The notes under the pieces were generated by a model that was not told the DNA's origin, did not search any database, and saw only the letters and a list, made by a program, of their open reading frames with translations. From assembly GCF_006483445.1 (NCBI RefSeq), contig NZ_PPPT01000018.1:1-64000 (forward strand): DNA of 64,000 bases. The letters are read 5' to 3'. A program made the position numbers and the translations under genes. The DNA is from Bradyrhizobium guangdongense (lineage in GTDB: Bacteria; Pseudomonadota; Alphaproteobacteria; Rhizobiales; Xanthobacteraceae). This document shows, one piece after another, positions 46,902-56,212 of the stretch; position 1 is the first letter of the stretch, and each line of letters starts with the position of its first letter.

Positions 46902-47665
46902 CGCGCAGCCGCCTGCCAGGCGAGCAGGCGCTGCTCGACGACCGACATCGCGACTGAGGTGAGATAGCCGGTGGCGCCGAGCAGGATGACCCCGGCGAAC
47001 AGGTCGGCGGAGCGGAACGCACGGGCCGACAGCAGCACCCAGTGGCCAAGCCCGTCGAGCCCGGCCAGGATCTCGCAAACCACCGACAGGATCAGCGCGA
47101 CGGTCAGGCTGAGCCGCATGCCGGCCAGAATGTCGGGCAGCGCCGACGGCAGCGCGATCTTCGCGATCACCGCCATGCGCGACATCTGCAAGGCGCGGGC
47201 GACCTCGTAGAGCCGCGGCTCGACCGCGGCAAAGCCGTGAATTGTCGCGAGCATGATGGGCCAGATCGCACCGAAGGCGATGACGAACAAGGCCATGCCC
47301 TGTGTCAGCCCGAGCATCGCGATCGCAACCGGGATGATCGCCGAGACCGGCAACGGTCGTAGGAATTCCAACGACGGCGCGACATAGGCCCGCATCAGCT
47401 TCGACGATCCGATCAGCGCGCCGAGCGCAATGCCGGCGATCGAGGCGGCGAGCCAGCCATAGGCCATGTGCTCGAGCGTGCCGATGAGCTTGCTGGCGAG
47501 GTCGCCGCTCGAAAAGCCGCGCACCAGCGCAGTCCAGGCGCGATCCGGACCGGGCAGGAACACCGGCGACACCAGCTTCAGGTTGGCGACGAGCTGCCAA
47601 GCCGCGATGAAGCCGGCTGCGACGAGGATGCTGGCGACGCGCCAGAGGATCGCCGCGCGATTCAT
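46898..47665 (-). CDS. ABC transporter permease (SsuC/TauC-like), second permease
   Basis: The 255-residue permease has about six helices and the cytoplasmic EAA-type loop (YEVARALQMSRMAVIAKIALPSALPDILAGMRLS, in part). It is of the nitrate/sulfonate/taurine type. Its ATG overlaps the stop of the first permease gene. It is clearly different in sequence from that permease, so the importer probably works as a heterodimer, while most SsuC/TauC-type importers use one permease gene. The stop codon is supplied by the arm of a dispersed repeat. Confidence 0.92.
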   Translation of the reverse strand: MNRAAILWRVASILVAAGFIAAWQLVANLKLVSPVFLPGPDRAWTALVRGFSSGDLASKLIGTLEHMAYGWLAASIAGIALGALIGSSKLMRAYVAPSLEFLRPLPVSAIIPVAIAMLGLTQGMALFVIAFGAIWPIMLATIHGFAAVEPRLYEVARALQMSRMAVIAKIALPSALPDILAGMRLSLTVALILSVVCEILAGLDGLGHWVLLSARAFRSADLFAGVILLGATGYLTSVAMSVVEQRLLAWQAAAR

Positions 47666-48426
47666 GTGTTGTCTCCGGCGAGTGCCGCGCGGCCGAACAG
47701 GCGGCGCTGGGCGGCGATCAACAGGATGTTGAGCGCGTAGCCGATCACCCCGATCCAGACGAGATAGGCGAGCATCAGGTCGGCGCGCAGCGCCTGCTGC
47801 GCCAGCATGATGCCGGCACCTAGGCCGAGCGGATTGATCGCGATCTCGACGGTGACGGCGACGATCAGCGCGATGCCGGCCGACAGGCGGAAGGCGACGA
47901 ATATCCGCGGCAATGCTGCGGGGATGACGATCTTTGCGATGCGTTGCGCCGGCGACAACCGCAATGCGCGCGACACCTCCATCAAACGCGGCTCGATGCT
48001 GCGCACCGCAGCCCGCGTCAGGATGAGCATCGGCCAGACGCAGGCAAAGGCCACGATCACGATCTCCATGCGGTAGCCGAAGCCGAGCGAAATGAGCGCG
48101 ATCGGCAGCAGCGCGATCGAGGGGATCGGGCGGATCGCCTCGATCGTCACCTCCATCAGCCGGTCGAGCGGCCTCGAAATCCCGAACGCCACGCCGAGCA
48201 TGAGGCCGATGCCGCCACCGGCCGCGAGCCCCACGAAGGCCGCGAACAGCGTGTCACGGGTGGCGGCCAGGATGGAGAGATCGCCGATCGCGGCGCCCAG
48301 CGCCACCACGATCGCACTCGGCGGCGCGAGGCTGTCGCTCTGGAGGTGGCTGAGGCGCGCCCACAATTCGAACGCCAGCAATGCCGCCGCCGGCAACAGA
48401 ACGGGTTTGGCGCGCGCAAGGGTCAA
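47662..48426 (-). CDS. ABC transporter permease (SsuC/TauC-like), first permease
   Basis: This 254-residue permease has about six helices and an EAA loop (LMEVSRALRLSPAQRIAKIVIPAALPRIFVAFRLS, in part). The start codon is TTG at 48426, overlapping the ATPase gene stop as TTGA. It pairs with the second permease encoded directly downstream. Confidence 0.9.
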   Translation of the reverse strand: MTLARAKPVLLPAAALLAFELWARLSHLQSDSLAPPSAIVVALGAAIGDLSILAATRDTLFAAFVGLAAGGGIGLMLGVAFGISRPLDRLMEVTIEAIRPIPSIALLPIALISLGFGYRMEIVIVAFACVWPMLILTRAAVRSIEPRLMEVSRALRLSPAQRIAKIVIPAALPRIFVAFRLSAGIALIVAVTVEIAINPLGLGAGIMLAQQALRADLMLAYLVWIGVIGYALNILLIAAQRRLFGRAALAGDNT

Positions 48427-49229
48427 TGTTCGGTCGCCTTGATGAAGTCGAACAATTGCCGGCGCAACCTCAAAAACTCCGGATGCTCGCGCGTGGCGAG
48501 CTGGTCGCGCGGGCGCGGCAGGTTGACGTCGATCTCGATGCCGATCCGCCCCGGATGCGGCAACAAACCAATGACACGGTCGCCGAGATAGATGGCCTCG
48601 TCGAGATCATGGGTCACGAAGATCACGGTGGTGCGGCTCGCCTGGGTCAGCGACAGCACTTCGTCCTGAAGGCCCTGCCGCGTCATCGCATCCAGCGCGC
48701 CGAACGGTTCGTCCATCAGCAGCGTCGTCGGCTCCTGCGCAAGGCAGCGCGCGATCTGCAAGCGCTGCTGCATCCCGCCCGACATCTCGGTCGGGTATTT
48801 GTCGGCGTGGCCGGGCAGGCCGACCTTGCGCAGCAGGGCGTCGATGCGCCCGTTGCGCTCGCGCGAGGGCACGCGGCTCGCTTCGAGCGCCAGCGAGATG
48901 TTGCCGGCGGCCGTCCGCCACGGCAGCAGTGCCTTGCCATAATCCTGGAACACGACCGCGACCTCGCGCCGCGGCTCGGTCATCGGTTCGCCGTTGAAGG
49001 TCACGGCGCCCTCGCTCGGCCGGTAAAGGCCGGCCGCGAGCCGCAACGCCGTCGTCTTGCCGCACCCGGAAGCCCCGACGATGCAAACGAACTCGCCCGG
49101 CCGCACCTCCAGATCGAGTTGCTCGATGATGGTCTTGCCGCCGAGACGCAGAGTCGTACCGTTGAAGGCGATCAGGGGTGTGCCACGCCGCGCTGCTTTC
49201 GCCTCATCGAGCCTTGCTACGACGCTCAT
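48423..49229 (-). CDS. ABC transporter ATP-binding protein (SsuB/TauB-like)
   Basis: The 268-residue ATPase has Walker A GASGCGKTT, a Q-loop in AVVFQDYGKALLPW, signature MSGGMQQR, Walker B TLLMDEPFGALD and the H-loop in IFVTHDLDEA. It energises import through the two permeases. The ATG overlaps the stop of the regulator gene upstream, so the whole module is coupled. Confidence 0.94.
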   Translation of the reverse strand: MSVVARLDEAKAARRGTPLIAFNGTTLRLGGKTIIEQLDLEVRPGEFVCIVGASGCGKTTALRLAAGLYRPSEGAVTFNGEPMTEPRREVAVVFQDYGKALLPWRTAAGNISLALEASRVPSRERNGRIDALLRKVGLPGHADKYPTEMSGGMQQRLQIARCLAQEPTTLLMDEPFGALDAMTRQGLQDEVLSLTQASRTTVIFVTHDLDEAIYLGDRVIGLLPHPGRIGIEIDVNLPRPRDQLATREHPEFLRLRRQLFDFIKATEH

Positions 49230-49930
49230 GAGGTCTCCTTGTCATCAGGCGGATAGACGAAATTGATGGTCGAGCGCAGATGCGCCGCCAGCATGTCCTG
49301 TGCAGCCGGCAGATCGCGCGCAAGCACACAATCGGCGAGCATCTGGTGGCTGCGGATGAAATCCTCGCCGCTGTCGATCGCGCGCATCATGACGCGGCGA
49401 TAGCGATAGGCCTGGTCGTAGAGGTCGGAATGGGCGGCCAGCATCCGTTGCGAACCGCAAGCCGCGAGCAGCGCCGTGTGAAAACCCTTGTGCAGGTGGT
49501 CGAAATCGGCGGCGCCCTCGCGGAACTCGTTGCCGGTGCGCTCGATATGCCGGCGCATGCGGTGCAGCGCGCTCAGGATGCCGGCTTCCCAGGCGTCATC
49601 GCCGTGGATGATGGCGAGGCGGATGGCGGCGATCTCGACCGCCGTGCGCATGCAGGTGATATCGGCGAGATCGTCACGGCTGACCTCGGCGACACGAAAA
49701 CCGCGCTGGCCGATGGCGACGATCAGCCCGCGCGACATCAACCGCGAGAGGCCTTCGCGCAGCGGCGTAGCGCCGATCTCGTAGCGCTGCACCAGGTCGA
49801 CGATGCCAAGCCGCGCTCCCGGCGCGAGGCGTCCCGCCAGGATGTCCTGCTCGACGAGACTTGCGGCACGTTCGCTCAGCGTGCTGGCCTCGCCGGTGGG
49901 ACGTTCAAGCGGGCGTTCGACGGCCGGCAT
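49226..49930 (-). CDS. GntR-family regulator with FCD domain
   Basis: The 234-residue protein has an N-terminal winged helix (LVEQDILAGRLAPGARLGIVDLVQRYEIGATPLREGLSRL, residues about 25-85) and a C-terminal FCD helical bundle with metal/ligand residues (Asp in ADFDHLHKGFH, further His near HSDLYDQ and HQMLADC). FCD regulators usually sense carboxylic acids. The gene is inside the transporter operon, between the binding protein and ATPase genes, so it probably controls this operon and the divergent FAH/cyclase genes. Confidence 0.93.
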   Translation of the reverse strand: MPAVERPLERPTGEASTLSERAASLVEQDILAGRLAPGARLGIVDLVQRYEIGATPLREGLSRLMSRGLIVAIGQRGFRVAEVSRDDLADITCMRTAVEIAAIRLAIIHGDDAWEAGILSALHRMRRHIERTGNEFREGAADFDHLHKGFHTALLAACGSQRMLAAHSDLYDQAYRYRRVMMRAIDSGEDFIRSHQMLADCVLARDLPAAQDMLAAHLRSTINFVYPPDDKETS

Positions 49931-49940
49931 CGCGGGATCC

Positions 49941-50893
49941 TCAGTTCAGCACGAGCTTCGAGGGATCGAGCTTCGATTGCAGCATCTTCTGCGTCGTCAT
50001 GACATCGATCCACCAGACGAGGTTGCCTGGCTTGAGATTGGGCTCGGCCTGGTTCGGCGGCGTCGCCTTGACGAGATCGAGGGGCTGCTTCGTGAATTTT
50101 GCGATCGCAGCGGACGCTTTCTCACGGTCGCCGTTGACGATGACCGCGGCTTCCGCGATCGCCTCACGGAATTTTTTCACGGCGGCGGCATTCTTCTCGG
50201 CCCATTCGCGCGATGCGGCGTAGAAGATGATCGGATCGGTGCGCGCGAGATCGTTGGCATAGCGCGCGCCGACCGAGCCGAGCCCGGCGTTGGTCATGCG
50301 CGTCACGAATGGCTCAGCGGTCAGCACCGCGTCGACGCCGCCCGATTTGATGATGTCGGCCATGGTCGGGAACGTCACTTCGACGAAGTTGACGCTCTTG
50401 GGGTCGACGCCCTTCTCGACCAGCCATTGACGAACAGCACGTGCAGGAAGGCGTTCAGCCCGGGCGCGCCGACTTTCTTGCCGACGAAATCCTTCGGCTC
50501 CTTGATGGTGATGCCGTTGCGGACGAAGGCCGTGATCGCGGTGTTGGAGGTCGGGTTCATCACGGTTGCGCCGGCGATCGCGACGAGGTCGAGACCGCCG
50601 TCGGCGGCTTGCAGAAAAACGGTGGAGGTCGGGCCGCCGATCTGAATCGAGTTCGACAGGATCGCCGCTGGGATATTCGAATTGATCGCGATCGGGGTCA
50701 TCTCGACGTCGAGTCCGTGCTTTTTGAAGATGCCCTCGTCGACCGCGACCATCGCGGAGGCGCAGTCGGTCGTCGCGGTGCAGCCGACCTGAATCTTCGT
50801 CTGCGCAACGGCGCCGGCCGTCGCGGCCAAGGACACGCCGAGACCGAGTGCGAAAGCCGTCAAAACCCGCGTTACCTGGCTACACCCCACCAC
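49941..50893 (-). pseudogene. ABC transporter substrate-binding protein, frameshifted
   Basis: The gene starts at GTG 50893 (GGAGGG just upstream) with a signal peptide (VLTAFALGLGVSLAATAGAVAQ), then VGCTATTDCASAMVAVDEGIFKKHGLDVEM, a nitrate/sulfonate/taurine-type (NMT1/THI5-like) binding protein. After FLHVLFV, near 50428-50436, the frame breaks. Reading on in that frame gives SRRASTPRAST and a stop at 50375. A one-base shift restores a good sequence (WLVEKGVDPKSVNFVEVTFPTMADIIKSGG.., shown in part) that continues to the true end at 49941. One base is missing (or two added). Both halves keep protein-like composition, so the lesion is recent or is a sequencing error. Confidence 0.88.
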
Positions 50894-50978
50894 GCTTCCC
50901 TCCAGTTATATTCTTTGCTCTTGATTATCGATATTTTCTTTGATCATATATTTACAACAATAGCAAGGGGTGCCCAAG
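50894..50978. promoter_or_regulatory. AT-rich divergent promoter of the transporter and FAH genes
   Basis: About 60 bases (50905-50963) are strongly AT-rich in an otherwise GC-rich region, with short palindromes such as ATCGAT and TGATCA. This is the probable site of both promoters and of binding by the GntR/FCD regulator. No single operator can be fixed. Confidence 0.5.
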
Positions 50979-51968
50979 GTGAAGCTCGCAACATTCAAAT
51001 CGGACGGTCGGGACAAGATCGGCCTCGTCCATGCCCACGACAGCCAGCTGTTTGATCTCGCCGCGGCGGACGCGCGGGAGGGGCAAAATGATCCGGCCTT
51101 TGCGTCGATGCTGGCGCTGATCGATGCCGGTCCGCGCGCGCTCGACCGGGCTGCGGCGTTGTTTGAGAAGCACGGGCGGGACCCGGCGTTGTCGGCGGCG
51201 GTCAGCGATGTCGCCATTCTCGCGCCGGTGCCGGAGCCGAGGCAGATGCGCGACGGCATGTCGTTTCCGTTGCACATCCTGCAGGCGCCGCGCGGGCAGC
51301 GAAAGCTCGCCGCGCGCGCCAAGGGGGACACGGCCGAGCTGGCACGGATCGATGCCGAACCGCTCGGCGAGCTGCCCGAGGTCTATCGCAAGCAGCCGAT
51401 CTTCTACATCACCAACCGCTTCAGCGTCCGCGGCACCAATACGACGGTGAAATGGCCGCGCTACAGCAAGGTGATGGACTACGAGCTCGAGTTCGGGATC
51501 ATCACCAGGAACAAGGGCGCAAACATCTCCGCGGCGAAGGCCAGGGATCACATCTTCGGCTACACCATCTTCAACGATTTCTCGGCACGCGACGCGCAGC
51601 GAATCGAGATGGAGGGCCGGCTCGGTCCGGCCAAGGGCAAGAGTTTTGACGGCGGCAATGTGATGGGACCCTGGATCGTGACGCCGGACGAGATTGGCGA
51701 TCCCTACAAGCTGAAGATGGAAGCGCGCGTCAACGGCGAGACCCGCTCAAAGGGTGTCTCCGACGGCATGCTGTTCTCGTTCGAGGAGATCATCGCCCAC
51801 GTCACGCAGGACGAGACGCTGATGCCCGGCGAATTCATCGGCTCCGGCACCGTCGGCAATGGTTGCGGGCTCGAGCTCGGCTGGTATCTCGAGCATGGCG
51901 ACACGGTCGAGCTCGAGGTCGAGAAGATCGGCATTTTGAAGAACCGGGTCGAGCGGCAGGACGTCTAG
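50979..51968 (+). CDS. Fumarylacetoacetate hydrolase (FAH) family protein
   Basis: FAH-family enzymes hydrolyse, decarboxylate or isomerise beta-diketo acids with a Mg or Mn ion. The GTG at 50979 (MKLATFKSDGRDKIGLVH), with AAGGGG 8 bases upstream, gives 329 residues; a GTG at 50970 overlaps that site. Metal-ligand motifs are visible in DYELEFGIITRN and GYTIFNDFSARDAQ, with the later FDGGNVMGPWIVTPDE. It is the first of two catabolic genes divergent from the ABC importer, so it may act on the imported compound. Confidence 0.92.
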   Translation: MKLATFKSDGRDKIGLVHAHDSQLFDLAAADAREGQNDPAFASMLALIDAGPRALDRAAALFEKHGRDPALSAAVSDVAILAPVPEPRQMRDGMSFPLHILQAPRGQRKLAARAKGDTAELARIDAEPLGELPEVYRKQPIFYITNRFSVRGTNTTVKWPRYSKVMDYELEFGIITRNKGANISAAKARDHIFGYTIFNDFSARDAQRIEMEGRLGPAKGKSFDGGNVMGPWIVTPDEIGDPYKLKMEARVNGETRSKGVSDGMLFSFEEIIAHVTQDETLMPGEFIGSGTVGNGCGLELGWYLEHGDTVELEVEKIGILKNRVERQDV

Positions 51969-52010
51969 ACCGCTCGGCGACTGACAACAACAATCCATCG
52001 AGGAAACGCC

Positions 52011-52787
52011 ATGGCGCGAAAGCTGATCGACATCTCCGTTCCCCTGCAAAACGACGTGCCCGCCGATCCGCCGGGGGCCCATCCGACGATCCAGTACATC
52101 GATCATCAGCAAGGCCTGCCGCGCATGCTGCAGTTCTTCGACGGGTTGAAGGCTGCGGATCTGCCGGACGGACAAGGCTGGGCCGTCGAGCAGGTCTCGC
52201 TGTCGACCCACAACGGAACCCATCTCGACGCACCCTGGCACTTTCATCCCACGATGAACCGTGGCGAGCGCGCCTGGACCATCGACGAGGTGCCGCTGGA
52301 GTGGTGCTTCCAGCCCGGCGTGAAGCTCGATTTCCGCCACCTTCCCGACGGCTACGTCGCCACTGCCGCAGATGTCGAGGCCGAGCTCAAGCGCATCGGT
52401 CATGAGTTGAGGCCGCTCGACATCGTCGTCGTCAACACCAGCGCCGGCGCCAAATATGGTCGGCAGGACTACGTCACCTCAGGCTGCGGCATGGGCTATG
52501 AGGCGACCATGTACCTGCTCGAGCGCGGCGTGCGGCTGACCGGCATCGACGGCTGGAGCTGGGACGCGCCGTTCGTCTACACCGCGAAGAAATATGCCGA
52601 GACCAAGGACGCCAGCCTGATCTGGGAGGGCCACAAGGCTGGCCGTCATATCGGCTATTGTCACCTCGAAAAGCTGCACAATCTCGAACTGCTGCCGTCG
52701 ACAGGCTTCACGGTGTCGTGCTTCCCGGTCAAGATCGAACGCGCCTCGGCAGGGTGGACGCGAGCGGTCGCGATCCTCGAGGGCTAG
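52011..52787 (+). CDS. Cyclase-family (kynurenine formamidase-like) metal hydrolase
   Basis: The 258-residue protein has the family signature STHNGTHLDAPWHF, with the His/Asp/His metal ligands. Further conserved segments are YVTSGCGMGYEATMYLLERGV and the C-terminal GFTVSCFPVKIERASAGWTRAVAI (in part). Relatives hydrolyse formamides, cyclic amides or lactones. It lies 42 bases after the FAH gene and is very likely in its operon. Confidence 0.92.
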   Translation: MARKLIDISVPLQNDVPADPPGAHPTIQYIDHQQGLPRMLQFFDGLKAADLPDGQGWAVEQVSLSTHNGTHLDAPWHFHPTMNRGERAWTIDEVPLEWCFQPGVKLDFRHLPDGYVATAADVEAELKRIGHELRPLDIVVVNTSAGAKYGRQDYVTSGCGMGYEATMYLLERGVRLTGIDGWSWDAPFVYTAKKYAETKDASLIWEGHKAGRHIGYCHLEKLHNLELLPSTGFTVSCFPVKIERASAGWTRAVAILEG

Positions 52788-52828
52788 ACCAGACGACCGT
52801 TCGCTCGCAAAGAGGGGCGTGGCAACAG

Positions 52829-53599
52829 CTACGCCTCGATCACCGTCGGTACGCCGGGCTCGAGCAGCCGCAATCGCGGACCGAAGCCGAGGACGTCAAA
52901 GGTCTTGCGCAGATCCTCGCTGCTTTGGCGAAAGTGCTTCCAGCCTTCGGTATGCACGGGCACGATCATGGCGTCGGGAAAGGCGCGCGCGGTCTCGATG
53001 GTGTCGTTGGTGTCCATGGTGACGTGGAACGGCCCGCGCGTCTGCGCGGCGCCGGCGAAGGGCAGCACCACGCCGCATTTGAAGCGGCGCGCGACTTCGG
53101 CGACGCCGTCGAACCAGGTGGTGTCGCCGCTGATATAGACCGGGCGCGTGTCCTTGTTGCTGGAGGAGACGACGAAGCCGATGACGTCACCGGCGAGCGG
53201 CTCGATGCCGGCCGGGCCGTGACGCGCGGGCGTCGCCGTGATCGTCAGTCTTGCACCGTCGCGATTACGGATCTCGGTCGTATCCCAGGGCGCGAAACCT
53301 TCGACATGGCCGCCCAGCCGTTTGGCGCCGATTTGCGTCGTCAGCACGCGCTTCACTTTCGTGAGCAGCTCGCGGCCGGAATTGTCGAGATTGTCGGAAT
53401 GCTGGTCGTGGCTGAGCAGGACGGCATCGACCGGGCCGATGGCATCGGCCTTGAGCGCGGGGCCGATGGTCTTCTCCAGCGTCACATGCGGCAGTTGATA
53501 GGCGCCCGGCGCGTCGAAGGTGGGATCGGTGAGCAGGCGAAAACCGTCGATCTCGATGAGCGCGGTCGGACCGCCGATCAGCGTGATGGATATGGACAT
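52829..53599 (-). CDS. UlaG-like MBL-fold hydrolase
   Basis: The 256-residue protein is of the UlaG-type metallo-beta-lactamase fold (about 230-260 residues, no signal peptide). The metal motif is LLSHDQHSDNLD; other ligands fit TPARHGP, ISGDTTW and PVHTEGW. UlaG itself is an ascorbate-6-phosphate lactonase, but the substrate here is unknown. GGAGTCCATC precedes the ATG. It lies 12 bases after the EamA exporter gene and is probably co-transcribed with it. Confidence 0.9.
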   Translation of the reverse strand: MSISITLIGGPTALIEIDGFRLLTDPTFDAPGAYQLPHVTLEKTIGPALKADAIGPVDAVLLSHDQHSDNLDNSGRELLTKVKRVLTTQIGAKRLGGHVEGFAPWDTTEIRNRDGARLTITATPARHGPAGIEPLAGDVIGFVVSSSNKDTRPVYISGDTTWFDGVAEVARRFKCGVVLPFAGAAQTRGPFHVTMDTNDTIETARAFPDAMIVPVHTEGWKHFRQSSEDLRKTFDVLGFGPRLRLLEPGVPTVIEA

Positions 53600-53611
53600 G
53601 ATGGACTCCGG

Positions 53612-54529
53612 TTACGAAGCGGGGTTTGAGGCTGCGGGGCGCGTCACGAGATAAATGCCGAGCGCGACGGGAATGATTCCGAGCAGGTCGCGCGCCTCGA
53701 TGTGCTCGCCGAGCACGAGGAAGGCGAACAGCATGCCGAGCGGCGGCATCAGGAAGTGATAGCTGCTGGCCACAGTGGCGCCGCACACTTTCAGGAGATG
53801 GAACCAGAGCAGAGAGGCGAGGATCGAGCCGCCGAGCACCAGGAAGGCGAAGGCACCTAACAGGCCTGATGTGAACTGGATCGCGTGAACGTCGGCAAAG
53901 GTCAGCGCAACAGGCGTCAGCACGATGCCGGCGGCGAGATTCTGGATGCCGTTGCCGAGCCACAGCGAGCCCTTCGGCGCGAACAGCTTGAACAAAATTG
54001 TGCCGGCGACGATCGAGGCGAGCGATGCCAACGTGAACACGATGCCGTGAAAGCTGTCCGTACCAACCGACAGGCGATGCCAGACGATGAAGGTGACGCC
54101 GACGACGCCCAGCAAAAGACCGCCCGCCTTGCGCCAGGTCATGCCTTCGCCAAGGAACAGAGCCGCGAGCGCCGCCGTGAACACGGGATTGGCCGACACG
54201 ATCAATCCGCCGAGGCCGGCGGAGACCGATTGCAGGCCGGTGTAGCCGAGCCCCAGATAGAGCGCGTTGTTGGCAATGCCGAGCACCGCGAACATCGCGG
54301 CGTCGCGCCAGGACATCGACCAGCCGCCGCGCTGGAACGCGGAGATGCCGAGGATCAAAATGCCGGCGAGCGAGAAGCGCGCGGCGAGCAGGATCAGCGG
54401 CGGGCAATGGGTGACGCCGATCTTGCCGGCGACGAAGGCGTAGCTCCAGAGCAGGCAGAACACGCCGATGTAGAGCGGCAGCGGGTTGAATCGGGTGCGG
54501 GGGACGGCAATCGAAGGCGCAAGCGACAT
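53612..54529 (-). CDS. EamA-family (DMT) exporter
   Basis: The 305-residue membrane protein has two EamA units and about ten helices. The ATG at 54529 (MSLAPSIAV) with GGAGA 7 bases upstream is chosen; 54535 is too close to that site. DMT transporters export amino acids, metabolites or drugs. It is divergent from a LysR regulator gene, a frequent arrangement in which the regulator controls the exporter. Confidence 0.92.
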   Translation of the reverse strand: MSLAPSIAVPRTRFNPLPLYIGVFCLLWSYAFVAGKIGVTHCPPLILLAARFSLAGILILGISAFQRGGWSMSWRDAAMFAVLGIANNALYLGLGYTGLQSVSAGLGGLIVSANPVFTAALAALFLGEGMTWRKAGGLLLGVVGVTFIVWHRLSVGTDSFHGIVFTLASLASIVAGTILFKLFAPKGSLWLGNGIQNLAAGIVLTPVALTFADVHAIQFTSGLLGAFAFLVLGGSILASLLWFHLLKVCGATVASSYHFLMPPLGMLFAFLVLGEHIEARDLLGIIPVALGIYLVTRPAASNPAS

Positions 54530-54624
54530 GGGCATTCTCCTGACCCTCGATCTAGGAGCGCACCTTGCCATTTGGAAATTAAATGATTAACTTGCCTGCA
54601 GTGGAAATTCGAATGGAGCCCGCC

Positions 54625-55488
54625 ATGCTCGATCTGGAGCTTTTGCGCAGCTTCGTCTCGGTGGTCGATGCCGGCGGCTTCACCCGCGCCGGTGAGCGCG
54701 TCCATCGCACCCAGTCGACCGTCAGCCAGCAGATCAAGCGGCTGGAAGAGGATGTCGGCCAAATGCTGCTGCACCGTGACGGCAAGGACGTGCGCCCGAC
54801 CGAAGCCGGCGAGCGGCTGCTGTCTTACGCACGGCGGCTGCTGTCGCTCGCCGAAGAAGCGCGCGACGTGCTGCAGCAGCCGGGCAACGAGGGCGCGGTC
54901 AGGCTCGGCATTCCCGAGGACTTTGCCGCCTACCGTCTCGCAAAATTGCTCGGCGCGTTCTCGCGCTCGCATCCCGGCCTGCGGCTCGACGTGCGCGCCG
55001 ACCAGAGCAAGCATCTCAAGCGCGATCTCGAACGCGGCGAGCTCGACCTTGCGCTGTTCAAGCGTGCGGCCGGCGAAGGTGGTGCGATCGCGGTGTGGCC
55101 CGAGCGCGTGCACTGGGTCACCAGCAAAAGCCACCCGATCCAGGCCAACGTGACATCCGTGCCGCTGATCGGCTTTCCGCTCGGCTGCCTCTACCGCGCC
55201 GGCGCCATCCATGCGCTGGAGAGCGCGGGCCGCCCCTGGCACATGGCCTATACGTCGTCGAGCCTCTCGGGCATCCAGGCCGCGGTCGCCGCCGGCATGG
55301 GCTTGAGCATCTTGTCGGAAATGGCGATTCAGGCCGATCACCGCGTGCTGACGGCAAAGGACGGGTTTGCGCCGATCAACAAGACGGAAGTGGCGCTGAT
55401 GGCCGCGCCGGGTGCGAGCCCGGCGACGCTGCGGCTCGCGGATAAGCTTGCGGAATTTTGCGACAATTTGCAGGCGAAGGCGGCTTAG
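54625..55488 (+). CDS. LysR-family transcriptional regulator
   Basis: The 287-residue protein starts at the ATG 54625 (MLDLELLRSFVSVVDAGGFTRAG) with GGAG 6 bases upstream, the usual LysR start; an ATG at 54583 adds 14 residues. The helix-turn-helix is at residues 18-45 (HRTQSTVSQQIKRLEE), followed by the co-inducer domain. It probably regulates the divergent EamA and UlaG-like genes. Its stop overlaps the convergent pdeM stop by three bases. Confidence 0.93.
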   Translation: MLDLELLRSFVSVVDAGGFTRAGERVHRTQSTVSQQIKRLEEDVGQMLLHRDGKDVRPTEAGERLLSYARRLLSLAEEARDVLQQPGNEGAVRLGIPEDFAAYRLAKLLGAFSRSHPGLRLDVRADQSKHLKRDLERGELDLALFKRAAGEGGAIAVWPERVHWVTSKSHPIQANVTSVPLIGFPLGCLYRAGAIHALESAGRPWHMAYTSSSLSGIQAAVAAGMGLSILSEMAIQADHRVLTAKDGFAPINKTEVALMAAPGASPATLRLADKLAEFCDNLQAKAA

Positions 55489-56156
55489 GAACACCGCGAT
55501 GCGGCGATGGCGTGGACGCGGCGGTCGCCGAGCAGGTGTGCTGTGAAATGGCGCGCACCGAAAATTTTGGCGAAGGCGGCGTCGCGGATGCTGAGGCCGC
55601 CGGTATAGGCGCCGAAGGCGGGCATGATCGCGCGCATCCCGTCGGAGGCAAAGCAGCGCCGCTCCATCGAGCGGCCGCGCGCGGAAACGCGGGCCTTTGG
55701 ATGCAGATGGCCGGCGATCTCGCCGGCAGCGCCGGTCGGCTCATGACGGAACGTGATCGGGCCGACGATGACCTCGTCGGCAATGGTGCCGCCGAGATCG
55801 CGCGGCAGCGCGGGATCGTGATTGCCTGAAATCCAGATCCAGTCGCGGCCGGACTGAAGCGCTGTGACCGCATCGCGATCGTCGTCGGAAAGGCGCTCAT
55901 GCGCGGTGCGATCGTGAAAGCTGTCGCCGAGCGCGATGACCGTGCGCGGATCGTGCCGCGCGATCACGGCGGCAAGGCGGCTCAGCGTGGCAACGGTGTC
56001 GAATGGCGGCAGCAGCACGCCGCGCGTCGCAAAACTCGAGCCCTTTTCCAGATGCAGGTCGGAGACGACGAGCAGGCGCTCCTCTTCCCAGAACAGCGTG
56101 CCGGAAAGATCGGCGGCGAACGTCACGCCTGATACGGTGACCCTGGACACGCGCAT
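55485..56156 (-). CDS. pdeM: Ligase-associated DNA damage response endonuclease PdeM
   Basis: PdeM is a calcineurin-fold phosphoesterase from the Lhr/ligase-associated repair set. The ATG at 56156 gives 223 residues; a GTG at 56195 is possible. Metal-binding motifs are VVSDLHLEKGSSFATRG, ALGDSFHD, SGNHDPALP and AGHLHPKARV. It lies downstream of the Lhr-type helicase gene on the same strand with a 56-base gap, as expected for this set. The partner ligase and exonuclease genes are not in the window. Confidence 0.93.
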   Translation of the reverse strand: MRVSRVTVSGVTFAADLSGTLFWEEERLLVVSDLHLEKGSSFATRGVLLPPFDTVATLSRLAAVIARHDPRTVIALGDSFHDRTAHERLSDDDRDAVTALQSGRDWIWISGNHDPALPRDLGGTIADEVIVGPITFRHEPTGAAGEIAGHLHPKARVSARGRSMERRCFASDGMRAIMPAFGAYTGGLSIRDAAFAKIFGARHFTAHLLGDRRVHAIAASRCS

Positions 56157-56212
56157 GTCGTCATCGTCCCCCGAAACCAATGCGCCTGCCGTCACGTCTT
56201 AAATCCCGCAGT

